A DNA stretch of 11,392 nt from Verrucomicrobia bacterium UBA740 (GTDB lineage: Bacteria > Verrucomicrobiota > Kiritimatiellia > RFP12 > UBA1067), in contig DBKW01000004.1 in NCBI GenBank assembly GCA_002298665.1, forward strand, positions 1 to 11,392, written 5' to 3'. This document shows, one piece after another, positions 1-6,710 of the stretch. The first letter of the stretch is position 1, and every line of letters begins with the position of its first letter. Below the pieces are notes generated by a model, which did no database searches, had not been told where the DNA came from, and was given only the letters and a program-made list of their open reading frames with translations. Made by a program: the position numbers and the translations under genes.

Positions 1-36
1 TTGGGCCCCACCGTCGTGTAGATGCGCGGTTTTAGA

Positions 37-122
37 CAGGATGGGCAGGATTGGCGGGACGCGTCGCGGGCGTCCCGTCCGTCCCGGTCGTCCCGTAACC
101 ATCCCTCTGCGTTCTCTGTGTG
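37..122. repeat. Decayed nonamer-period intergenic repeat array
   Basis: The non-coding stretch 1-177 downstream of the mutarotase gene holds three short motif families, each repeated with a period of exactly nine bases. CAGGAT occurs at 37 and 46. CGTCCCG occurs at 71, 80 and 89. CTCTGCGTT/CTCTGTGTG occurs at 105 and 114. No convincing gene or RNA is visible in this stretch. Similar short-period motifs are, from memory, common between genes in Planctomycetes/Verrucomicrobia-type genomes. What they do is unknown. Confidence 0.6.
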
Positions 123-136
123 AGATATTTCTCGTC

Positions 137-151
137 CCCGCTTTGCGCGGG
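137..151 (-). terminator. Weak hairpin after mutarotase gene
   Basis: CCCGC, a five-base loop, then GCGGG form a five-pair GC stem 26 bases past the stop of the mutarotase gene. No U-tract follows on the minus strand, so this is only a possible 3'-end hairpin and not a proven intrinsic terminator. Confidence 0.25.
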
Positions 152-177
152 AAGTAGAAAATGGAGAGGGCGGGGGA

Positions 178-1104
178 TTATTTCGCGGACGCGTCCGGCA
201 GGGTGGACTGGATGGCGACCAGGAGTTCGTGCGTTTCGCCCGGCCCCAGTTCGCGCACGGCTTTGGGCCAGGAACTGACGGGCTCGACGCAGACGAAGTG
301 CCGCGCGGCGTCCGGCGGAAGGTCCTTGAACGTGCAGGCGTCGCCCGGATTCCACACGACTTCGTTGGCGTTGCCGCTGGATACGATGGCGATTGCGCGC
401 TCCAGCCCCTGGTCGAGCAGGGCGAATTCGTGTTTGGGCTGCGCCGCGAGCGCGAAAACGTGGTCCAGCGCCCGGGTGACGGGCAGGTCGCCCGACTGCG
501 TGCCGGTGGACATGTCCGCGGCGTTGACGTAGTCGAGTCCGTCGAATCCCTTGAGGAGGACGCGATCGCGTTCGCGCACGTTGAAATAGGGGTGGAGTCC
601 GCAGGTGAAGGCGAAAGGTTCCGTCCCCGTATTCTTCGTGACGAGTTTGAGGGTCAGTTTCATGGAGAGGGTGACCGTCAGTTCGAGATCGAAATCGTGC
701 GGCCAGAGCGCGCGCGTATTCGCGTCCGCGGCGACGCCGAGGGTGAGTTCCGTCATTTCCTCGGAATATTTCGTGCCGCGCACCTCGAAGAGCAGGATGC
801 GTGCGAAGCCGTGCGGAACCATGCCGGGGATGGCGAGGCGTCCGAACTGGGGCCAGCAGACGGGAATGCCGCCATGCACCTCGTCCGCGCGATTGTAGGG
901 GTGTTCCGGCGAAGAGAAGAGGACGGGCGCGTGTCCCGTGGGGCGGTAGGAGAGCGTGTTGGCGCCCAGGAGGGCGACTTCGGCGACGCCGTAGCGGTTG
1001 GCGAGCACGGCGACGGGCCGGCCTTTGTGGCCGGGGCGGAAGACGATCCGGCCGGGTGCGCCGTAGCGGGCTGAGAGTTCTTCGACGGTTTGGGAAGTTT
1101 TCAT
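178..1104 (-). CDS. D-hexose-6-phosphate mutarotase (YeaD family)
   Basis: This 308-residue protein belongs to the aldose 1-epimerase superfamily, glucose-6-phosphate 1-epimerase branch. Such enzymes interconvert the alpha and beta anomers of hexose 6-phosphates in the cytoplasm. Visible family motifs, in order, are HGGIPVCWPQFG (about residue 78), PHGFAR, LHPYF (about 168), VWNP and FVCVEP. The two histidines and the glutamate of CVEP match the usual catalytic residues. The length is normal for the family and no signal peptide is seen. The start ATG at 1104 is preceded by GAGG with good spacing. The gene lies 21 bases after the EamA transporter and is probably the last cistron of the etfB unit, although it has no obvious metabolic link to fatty-acyl oxidation. 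Substrate identity is inferred from the family. Confidence 0.9.
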   Translation of the reverse strand: MKTSQTVEELSARYGAPGRIVFRPGHKGRPVAVLANRYGVAEVALLGANTLSYRPTGHAPVLFSSPEHPYNRADEVHGGIPVCWPQFGRLAIPGMVPHGFARILLFEVRGTKYSEEMTELTLGVAADANTRALWPHDFDLELTVTLSMKLTLKLVTKNTGTEPFAFTCGLHPYFNVRERDRVLLKGFDGLDYVNAADMSTGTQSGDLPVTRALDHVFALAAQPKHEFALLDQGLERAIAIVSSGNANEVVWNPGDACTFKDLPPDAARHFVCVEPVSSWPKAVRELGPGETHELLVAIQSTLPDASAK

Positions 1105-1125
1105 GGTTGTACCTCGGGTAGACGG

Positions 1126-2001
1126 TTATTTAGCCAGACAAAGAACGAGAACGCCCAGCAAAATGGCGGCGAGCGCCCACGCCTTGCGATGCATGTTGGT
1201 TTCGCGGAAGACGGCGCCGCCCACGAAGAAGGTGAGCACGACGCTCGCGCGGCGGACCATGCTGAGGATGGAAATGTGCGCGGCGGGGTCCGAGACGGCC
1301 GTGAAGTAGCAGGCGTCGGAAAGCGCGAGGAGGATGCCCACGCAGGGGATGGTCCAGCGCCACTGGAAGGGGTGGGCATGGGCGGAATGGCCGCGGCGCA
1401 CGACGACCGCCACCGCGTAGACGAGCGTCATGCCGCCCAGAAACCACCAGAGAACCGTGGCGGGCGGCAAGCGGAGTCCCTGGATGAGGTGCTTGTCGTA
1501 GAGCGCCGAACAGCTGCCGAGCACGGTGCCGGCGAAGGCGAGGGCGATGGCGGGCGTGCGCCAGAAGTCCACTCCCTCGTGGGAGGTCGAGCGCGAGAAG
1601 AGGAAACAGCCGACCAACACGCACGCCATGCCCGCCGCCTGCCGTCCGTCGGGCCACTCGCCGAAGAGCAGGATGGCGCCGAGCAGCGTCCAGAAGGGGC
1701 CGGTCGCCCGGATCGGCGCGGCGCAGGTGACGGGGAGGGTGCGCAAGGCCAGGTAGGTGCACGTCCAGCTCGCGCCCACGAGGACGCTCTTCAGAAGGAG
1801 CAGGACGATCTGGTGGAAGGGGACAGAAATGGACGCGGCGAAAGTGCCGCGTCCAATCAGGAAGGCGGTGACCGCCAACCAACCGCTCAGCGTGCTCCCG
1901 AGCAGAGTCGGGAACACGGCGTTATCCTTAACCGACGCCTTCTTGGAAAGGTCGTAGAAGCTGAGGATGACGCATGAGGCGAGAATCCAGCCGAGCCACA
2001 T
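1126..2001 (-). CDS. EamA/DMT-superfamily membrane transporter
   Basis: This 291-residue, very hydrophobic protein has about ten predicted membrane segments. They are arranged as two repeats of roughly 140 residues, typical of EamA-domain carriers of the drug/metabolite transporter superfamily. The end of the first repeat shows the characteristic pattern APIRATGPFWTLLGAILLFGE (about residues 94-114). The second repeat ends with a matching FFVGGAVFRE segment. Its ATG overlaps the stop codon of the acyl-CoA dehydrogenase (TGATG), and GAGGA lies just upstream, so translation is probably coupled. The substrate cannot be read from sequence; metabolite or amino-acid export is common in the family. 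It sits inside the inner membrane by inference. Confidence 0.85.
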   Translation of the reverse strand: MWLGWILASCVILSFYDLSKKASVKDNAVFPTLLGSTLSGWLAVTAFLIGRGTFAASISVPFHQIVLLLLKSVLVGASWTCTYLALRTLPVTCAAPIRATGPFWTLLGAILLFGEWPDGRQAAGMACVLVGCFLFSRSTSHEGVDFWRTPAIALAFAGTVLGSCSALYDKHLIQGLRLPPATVLWWFLGGMTLVYAVAVVVRRGHSAHAHPFQWRWTIPCVGILLALSDACYFTAVSDPAAHISILSMVRRASVVLTFFVGGAVFRETNMHRKAWALAAILLGVLVLCLAK

Positions 2002-3743
2002 CAGTCCTCAAGCGTCACGGCCGGCGCGATTTCGTCGAACGCCGTGACGGACGCGGTGTAGCCGCTCTTCGCTTTCGCGAGTTCGGCGCGCGCGGTCGGA
2101 TACTTCGTTGCGAGCCAGTACGCGAGCACCGGCTTCTTCTCGGGGAACTTCGCCGCGAAACGGATGAAGAGGGCGCCCACGACGACGGCGATGGCCGCGT
2201 CCACGAGCTGGCGCGCGTGGAGGTCGTGGTACATCTTCCCGTCCGGATGGTTCTTCACGTACTCGATGGCGGAATCCAGGTCCGCGAGGAGGGCTTCGAC
2301 TTCGACCTTCTCCTTCTCGAAGCCCGTCGTGTCCACGCCGGCGAAGACGTCCGCGACGACATCCTTGACCAGACCGCCCATGACGCCGGCGATGGCCGCG
2401 ACGACCTGGAGCTGCGAGGTGCCCTCGTAGATGGAGGTGATGCGCGCGTCGCGCAGGTAGCGCTCGACGGGATAGTCCTTCATGTAGCCCGAGCCGCCCA
2501 GGACGGCGACGGCGCCGTTCGAGACGCGCATGGACATCTCGGAGGCGTAGTACTTCGCCATGGGGGTGAGCATCTTGTTGAACGCGGCGTAGGCTTTCAT
2601 GCGCGCACGCACGGCCGGCGCCTCGGGGGTGCCCTTGAGGGACTCGAACTTCTTCGTGAGACCGTTCTCGAGGTCGACGCACTTGGAGGAGTAGTACGCG
2701 AGGATGCGCGCGGCCTGCAGATCGACGGACATGTCGCTCATGAGTTCGCGCAACGCGGGGAAGGTGTCGATCGTCACGCCGAACTGCTTGCGGCTGGCGC
2801 CGTATTCGCGTGCGGCGCGGTAGCTCGCCTCGCCGATGCCCGTGCCCTGCGCCGAAATGCCGACGCGCGCACCGTTCATGAGCGCCATGACGTAGGTGAT
2901 GAGACCGCGCTTGCGCTGGCCGATGAGCTTCGCCGGCGCGTTGTCGAAGACGAGTTCGCAGGTCGGCGAGCCGTTGATGCCGAGCTTGTGCTCGAGGCGG
3001 CGCACCTTGACCTTCGGACCTTTCTCCACGAGCAGACAGCTGAGGCCGCGTCCGTCGGAGAACTCCGGCTCCGTGCGGGCGAGCACGAGCAGGACGTCGC
3101 CGCAGCCGTTCGTGATGAAGCGCTTGACGCCGTTCACGAACCAGTTGCCGTCCTTGTCCTGGAAGGCGACCGTCTTGACGCTCTGCAGGTCGGAGCCGGC
3201 GTCCGGCTCGGTGAGCACCATGGCGCCCGTGTAGGTTCCGTCGCAGAGTTTCGGCACGTATTCCTTCTTGATGTCCTCGCTCGCGAACGAGTTGATCGTC
3301 TCGGCGATGCCCTGGAGGCCGAAGATGTTCATGAGCGCGGCGTCGGCGCGGCTGACGATGTCGTTGCACGCCGTCAGGATCGTGCAGGGCATGTTGAGTC
3401 CGCCCAGATAGTACGGGATCGTGCAGCCCGAGAGGCCCGAGCGGCCCAGCAGGTCGATTGCGAGCTTGATGCCCGGCGCGTAGGTGACCGTGCCGTCGTC
3501 GTTGAGGACGTTGCCGACGCGGTCGGTCTCCTCGGCCGTGGGGGCGATGCGGTTGCCGCACACGTCGCCGCACACGTCGAGCGCGCGCTTGTAGTTGTCG
3601 ATCGCCTCTTCGGCGGACTTCGGCGCGAAGTCGTATTCCTTCGCGAACTTGAAGTCCTGCTCGAGGAGCGTGGCGACTTCGGTCAGATCGAGCGCGTCGA
3701 TCGTCTTGGCGATATCCGGATTGTCTTTGTAGAAATTGCTCAT
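2001..3743 (-). CDS. Acyl-CoA dehydrogenase, long form with C-terminal extension
   Basis: This flavoprotein dehydrogenase removes hydrogen from the alpha-beta bond of an acyl-CoA and passes electrons to ETF; the reverse reaction is used by fermenters. The 580-residue protein has the FAD/substrate motif LTEPDAGSD (177-185), the YGASRKQFG motif (314-322), and GGSGYMKDYPVERYLRDARITSIYEGT (416-442, cited by key residues only), in which E440 of IYEGT is the likely catalytic base. About 120 residues follow beyond the canonical domain, as in the long ACAD subfamily that includes DmdC-like and FadE5-like enzymes. It starts four bases after etfA with only a weak ribosome site, implying coupling. Its partners EtfA and EtfB are immediately upstream. 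Chain-length or substrate specificity cannot be decided. Confidence 0.9.
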   Translation of the reverse strand: MSNFYKDNPDIAKTIDALDLTEVATLLEQDFKFAKEYDFAPKSAEEAIDNYKRALDVCGDVCGNRIAPTAEETDRVGNVLNDDGTVTYAPGIKLAIDLLGRSGLSGCTIPYYLGGLNMPCTILTACNDIVSRADAALMNIFGLQGIAETINSFASEDIKKEYVPKLCDGTYTGAMVLTEPDAGSDLQSVKTVAFQDKDGNWFVNGVKRFITNGCGDVLLVLARTEPEFSDGRGLSCLLVEKGPKVKVRRLEHKLGINGSPTCELVFDNAPAKLIGQRKRGLITYVMALMNGARVGISAQGTGIGEASYRAAREYGASRKQFGVTIDTFPALRELMSDMSVDLQAARILAYYSSKCVDLENGLTKKFESLKGTPEAPAVRARMKAYAAFNKMLTPMAKYYASEMSMRVSNGAVAVLGGSGYMKDYPVERYLRDARITSIYEGTSQLQVVAAIAGVMGGLVKDVVADVFAGVDTTGFEKEKVEVEALLADLDSAIEYVKNHPDGKMYHDLHARQLVDAAIAVVVGALFIRFAAKFPEKKPVLAYWLATKYPTARAELAKAKSGYTASVTAFDEIAPAVTLED

Positions 3744-3747
3744 TTTG

Positions 3748-4773
3748 TCACTGGGCCTTTCCCTTGATGGCCTTGATCATTTTCGGAACGACGACGTTGA
3801 GGTCGCCCACGATGCCGTAGTGCGCGATCTGGAAGATCGGCGCGTTGGGGTCCGTGTTGATGGCGATGATTTTCGCCGAATCCTGCATGCCGGCGAGGTG
3901 CTGGACCGCGCCCGAGATGCCGCAGGAGATGAAGAGCGCCGGGCGCACCGTCACGCCGGTCTGGCCGATCTGGCGCTCGTGTTCGCAGTACCCGAGGTCG
4001 ACCGCGGCGCGGCTGGCGCCCACGGCGCCGCCCAGGGCGTCCGCCAGTTCGAAGAGCTGCTTGAAGTTCTCCTTCGAGCCCACGCCCGCCCCGCCGGCGA
4101 CGATGATGCGCGCGCCCTTGAGGTTGATGGACGAGTGGCGGCGGATGATTTCCAGCACTTCGACCGGGATTTCGACGCCGGCGAGATGCGAATCGTGTCG
4201 CACGAGTTCGCCCGTGCGGCCGGGTTGCGGGTTGAGGGGCTTCATGACGCCCTCGCGCACGGTCGACATCTGCGGCCAGTTGCGCGCGTTGACGATGGTG
4301 GCGATGATGTTGCCGCCGAACGCCGGGCGGATCTGCATGAGGCAGTTCGGGAAGACTTCCTTCGTCTTCCGGTCCTCGTAGTCCGCAATCTGCAGGTCGG
4401 TGCAGTCCGCCGTGAGGCCGCAGCGGAGCGCCGAAGCGACGGCCGGGGCGAGATCGCGCCCGATGTGCGTCGCGCCGAAGATCACGATCTGCGGATGACA
4501 CTCTTTGATGAGTTCCACGAACGCGTGGCGGTAGGCCTTGGAGCGGTAGACCTTCAATTCCGGGTCCTCGACGAGGTGCACGATGTCCGCGCCCGCCTCG
4601 AAGAGGTCCTTGGCGAGGCCTTCGACGCCGGCGCCCATGAGAACCGCGCCGAGCTTGACGCCGAGCTTGTCCGCCAATTCGCGGCCCTTGCCCAGCAGTT
4701 CGCGCGGCACTTCGCTCAGCTTGCCGTCTTCCTGCTCGGCGAATACCCAAACTTCACCTTTGGATCTGTCCAT
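3748..4773 (-). CDS. etfA: Electron transfer flavoprotein alpha subunit
   Basis: EtfA pairs with EtfB to carry electrons between flavoprotein dehydrogenases and other carriers. The 341-residue protein has an N-terminal nucleotide-fold half (residues 7-200), with GATHIGRDLAP at 100-110. The C-terminal FAD domain includes VGASR (251-255), the GQTG loop (270-273) with VRPALFISCGISGA following, and NTDPNAPIF (306-314). All are hallmark FAD contacts of the family. Length is normal and no N-terminal ferredoxin fusion is seen. The start ATG at 4773 has AAGGAGA upstream. It lies 18 bases after etfB and four bases before the acyl-CoA dehydrogenase, so the three form one functional unit. Confidence 0.95.
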   Translation of the reverse strand: MDRSKGEVWVFAEQEDGKLSEVPRELLGKGRELADKLGVKLGAVLMGAGVEGLAKDLFEAGADIVHLVEDPELKVYRSKAYRHAFVELIKECHPQIVIFGATHIGRDLAPAVASALRCGLTADCTDLQIADYEDRKTKEVFPNCLMQIRPAFGGNIIATIVNARNWPQMSTVREGVMKPLNPQPGRTGELVRHDSHLAGVEIPVEVLEIIRRHSSINLKGARIIVAGGAGVGSKENFKQLFELADALGGAVGASRAAVDLGYCEHERQIGQTGVTVRPALFISCGISGAVQHLAGMQDSAKIIAINTDPNAPIFQIAHYGIVGDLNVVVPKMIKAIKGKAQ

Positions 4774-4791
4774 TTCCGAAATCTCCTTCTC

Positions 4792-5658
4792 TTAACCGAT
4801 GGTATGGTCGGCGATGAGTTCGCCGACGAGCGCATTGATGCCCGCGTCGTCCGCCGACACTTCCTTGTAGGCGCCGCCCGCAAGGACGACCGAGACGATC
4901 TTGTTCACGCTGGTGGGGCTGCCGGCGAAACCGCAGCGGTCCGCCTCGCAGCCGCAGTCGTCGCACGAAAGCTGGCCGATCGCCAGATCGCCCGCGAGCG
5001 CCGCGCCGCCGTTCTCGACCGGGGCCTTGGCGTTCTTGTACTTCATCACGCGCTTCACGTTGAACGGACGCAGTTCGCCGAACGCTTCCGTGACGGTGAA
5101 GAGGGCGGGGAGCTTGACGCGGTCGCGTTCGATTCCCGTGCCGATGTCGCGCGTGGCGAGGGCGTAGTCGCCGTCCATCTCAAGGTTGGTCAGGTAGGTG
5201 ACCGCGGCGTATTCCAGCTTCTCGGCGATCTGCGGACCGACCTGCGCGGTGTCGCCGTCGATCGCCTGGCGTCCGCAGAAGACCATGTCCGGATGGAACA
5301 GTTTCACGGCCTGGGAGAGGATGTAGCTCGTCGCGAGCGTGTCGGAGCCGGCCGCCTTGCGGTCCGTCAGGAGGTACGCCTTGTCCGCGCCGCACATGAG
5401 CGCCTCGCGCAGGATGGCGCACGCCGCCGGCAGGCCCATTGTGACGACCGTCACCGTGCCGCCATGCTGTTCCTTGACGCGCAGCGCCGCTTCAAGCGCA
5501 TTGCGGTCCTCGGGATTGAAAATCGCGGGAAGCGCCGCACGGTTGATCGTACCGTCCGCCTTCATGGCCTGGCCGGTCACTTTCTTCGTATCCGGGACCT
5601 GCTTGATGCAGACCACGCAGTTGTAACCGCCTTCGCGGCCTCTTGTATTCGCATTCAT
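4792..5658 (-). CDS. etfB: Electron transfer flavoprotein beta subunit, bifurcating-type motif
   Basis: This is the beta partner of EtfA, 288 residues. The conserved opening VVCIKQVPDT is at 15-24, preceded by about eleven extra residues compared with usual EtfB starts. The motif GRQAIDGDTAQVGP (129-142) matches the DGDTAQVGP signature reported for ETFs that bind a second FAD and bifurcate electrons, unlike the mitochondrial-type sequence. The C-terminal half contains RCGFAGSPT (241-249), where the usual RCGLKGSPT occurs. Just before it sits an odd cysteine cluster, C232, C235, C237 and C242. No Shine-Dalgarno precedes ATG 5658, and a perfect extended -10 element ends eight bases upstream. 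The message may therefore be leaderless, or translation may begin at the GTG of codon 15. The bifurcation role is inferred from the motif. Confidence 0.92.
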   Translation of the reverse strand: MNANTRGREGGYNCVVCIKQVPDTKKVTGQAMKADGTINRAALPAIFNPEDRNALEAALRVKEQHGGTVTVVTMGLPAACAILREALMCGADKAYLLTDRKAAGSDTLATSYILSQAVKLFHPDMVFCGRQAIDGDTAQVGPQIAEKLEYAAVTYLTNLEMDGDYALATRDIGTGIERDRVKLPALFTVTEAFGELRPFNVKRVMKYKNAKAPVENGGAALAGDLAIGQLSCDDCGCEADRCGFAGSPTSVNKIVSVVLAGGAYKEVSADDAGINALVGELIADHTIG

Positions 5659-5666
5659 AACAATGT

Positions 5667-5675
5667 ATTATACCA
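5667..5675 (-). promoter_or_regulatory. Extended -10 promoter of the etfB unit
   Basis: On the minus strand TGG-TATAAT gives a perfect -10 hexamer with the extended TGn motif. No good -35 is found 16-18 bases upstream, which is common for extended -10 promoters. The expected transcription start, about seven bases downstream, falls at about 5659-5660, almost on the etfB ATG. The upstream terminator isolates this unit from the heat shock genes, so a promoter is needed here. Confidence 0.65.
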
Positions 5676-5722
5676 AACTTTGATTCAAAAGGAAAGTGCA
5701 TACAGAGGCGGCGGGAGCCCGG

Positions 5723-5766
5723 GAAAAGAAAAGAACGCGCCGCGGTCTTTCCGGACCGTGGCGCGT
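5723..5766 (-). terminator. Rho-independent terminator of the hsp20 pair
   Basis: On the minus strand ACGCGCC-A-CGGTC, a six-base loop, then GACCG-C-GGCGCGT form a 12-pair stem with a single A·C mismatch (5735-5766). The stem is followed by TTCTTTTCTTTT (5734-5723). It lies 21 bases past the second Hsp20 stop. This is a strong textbook intrinsic terminator and separates the hsp20 unit from the etfB unit. Confidence 0.92.
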
Positions 5767-5787
5767 CTCCCTGAAGGGGGTACATCC

Positions 5788-6123
5788 TTATTGGATATCA
5801 ATCTTCTTGGCCTGTGTCTCAGGGCGTTTCTTGACCTCAACGGTCAGAATGCCATTCGCCAATTTCGCCGATAGTGTCGTGAGATCGGCCAGTTCGGGCA
5901 AATCCGCGCTCATGGCGTAGTTGGCGCGCTCGAATTCCGTCGCGACCGGACGGAATCCGGCCGGATTCTGGTATTTCGAGTGTGTTTTCAAGGTGAGTGT
6001 CTTGCCTTCGACGTGCAACTCGGCCTCATCCTTGCCGATACCGGGCAGTTCGACCTTCAATTCATACGCATCCGGCTTTTCGGAAAGCACCGCAACCGGA
6101 ACCAGAAATTTCTCTTCGCTCAT
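5788..6123 (-). CDS. Small heat shock protein (Hsp20/alpha-crystallin), second of pair
   Basis: This 111-residue ATP-independent holdase binds unfolding proteins in the cytoplasm. It consists almost entirely of an alpha-crystallin domain. VAVLSEKPDAYELKVELPG (10-28) forms the first strands. The closing motif AKLANGILTVEVKK (86-99) contains the family's A-x-x-x-GxL pattern. The C-terminal IDI (108-110) matches the I-x-I/V tail that docks in neighbouring subunits during oligomer assembly. The N-terminal arm is very short compared with its neighbour. The ATG at 6123 has AAAGGAG upstream. It lies 27 bases after the first Hsp20 gene and just before a strong terminator. The two probably form mixed or complementary oligomers, which is an inference. 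Confidence 0.92.
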   Translation of the reverse strand: MSEEKFLVPVAVLSEKPDAYELKVELPGIGKDEAELHVEGKTLTLKTHSKYQNPAGFRPVATEFERANYAMSADLPELADLTTLSAKLANGILTVEVKKRPETQAKKIDIQ

Positions 6124-6150
6124 TTCAAGACTCCTTTCTCCTTTTCAGCG

Positions 6151-6561
6151 TTAGTCCGCGATTTCGATATGCCGTACCGTCTCTTCCACGACTTTCGGCA
6201 ACTCCACGCGGAGGATGCCGTTCGTGAACTTGGCGTTGGCCTTCTCGGGGTCGACGCGGAAGGGCAGTTCCAACCGGCGGCTCCATGCCGGACGCACCTC
6301 GACCTCATGGCCGGCGGCGTCCTTCACCACGGCGGGCTTGTCCGCCACTGTGATGGCCTGGGGCTCAAGCGTCAAACTGACGTCCTTGCCCGTCCGACCC
6401 GGCAATTCCAAATCGACAATCGCCGCATCTTCATCCAAAAAGACATTGACGGGAGGAAAATGGCCCGCGGCACGCGCCCGCATGCTCTTGAACGCCCGGC
6501 TATCGACATCCAGCAACTCGTTCAGGAACCTCCACGGATTCACATCTACCAATGTACTCAT
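6151..6561 (-). CDS. Small heat shock protein (Hsp20/alpha-crystallin), first of pair
   Basis: This is a 136-residue holdase chaperone of the Hsp20 family. The N-terminal arm has PWRFLNELL (9-17). The alpha-crystallin domain runs from PPVNVFLDEDAAIVDLELPG (36-55) to AKFTNGILRVELPK (110-123). A C-terminal IEI (132-134) matches the I-x-I/V anchoring motif. An in-frame ATG exists further upstream at 6648, but ATG 6561 is chosen because AAGGAGA lies just before it and the homologous region begins there. The longer version would also run through the sigma-54 promoter. Its transcription is likely sigma-54 dependent (site at 6606-6620). The two Hsp20 proteins share the fold but differ clearly in sequence, so the pair is an old duplication rather than a recent copy. 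Confidence 0.92.
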   Translation of the reverse strand: MSTLVDVNPWRFLNELLDVDSRAFKSMRARAAGHFPPVNVFLDEDAAIVDLELPGRTGKDVSLTLEPQAITVADKPAVVKDAAGHEVEVRPAWSRRLELPFRVDPEKANAKFTNGILRVELPKVVEETVRHIEIAD

Positions 6562-6605
6562 TTTTGTTCTCCTTTCGTCCGCTTTGCGCGAACGCCCTCT
6601 ATTAC

Positions 6606-6620
6606 GCACATGCCGTGCCA
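6606..6620 (-). promoter_or_regulatory. Sigma-54 (-24/-12) promoter of hsp20 pair
   Basis: The minus strand reads TGGCACG-GCAT-GTGC against the RpoN consensus TGGCACG-N4-TTGC. All seven -24 bases match, as do three of four -12 bases. The essential GG and GC are exactly ten bases apart. The predicted start is near 6594, giving a leader of about 33 bases with AAGGAGA before the ATG at 6561. An NtrC-type activator would be required; none is in this window. Confidence 0.8.
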
Positions 6621-6642
6621 AGGCGACGGAAGGGGTTCCGGC

Positions 6643-6676
6643 GGACAAAGTGCGCCAACTTGTCCCAAAGTGTGCC
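6643..6676. repeat. Repeats upstream of the sigma-54 promoter
   Basis: GGACAA-N11-TTGTCC forms an inverted repeat at 6643-6665. AAAGTGCGCC (6647) recurs as AAAGTGTGCC (6667), offset exactly 20 bases or about two helical turns. The block starts 24 bases upstream of the -24 element. It could be an activator binding region, though closer to the promoter than most enhancer sites of sigma-54 systems. Confidence 0.4.
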
Positions 6677-6695
6677 CGTTTTGTGCCGGGCGGTG

Positions 6696-6710
6696 GGCGG
6701 GTTGCCCGCC
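6696..6710 (-). terminator. Hairpin at the histidine kinase stop codon
   Basis: GGCGGG-CAA-CCCGCC on the minus strand is a perfect six-pair GC stem overlapping the last base of the kinase stop codon. No U-run follows, so it may stabilise the 3' end or pause polymerase rather than act as a standard intrinsic terminator. Confidence 0.35.

Noticed and set aside
6562..6648. Upstream ATG at 6648 for the first Hsp20
   Set aside because: It would place the sigma-54 promoter inside the gene and adds a basic stretch unlike the family. ATG 6561 has AAGGAGA.
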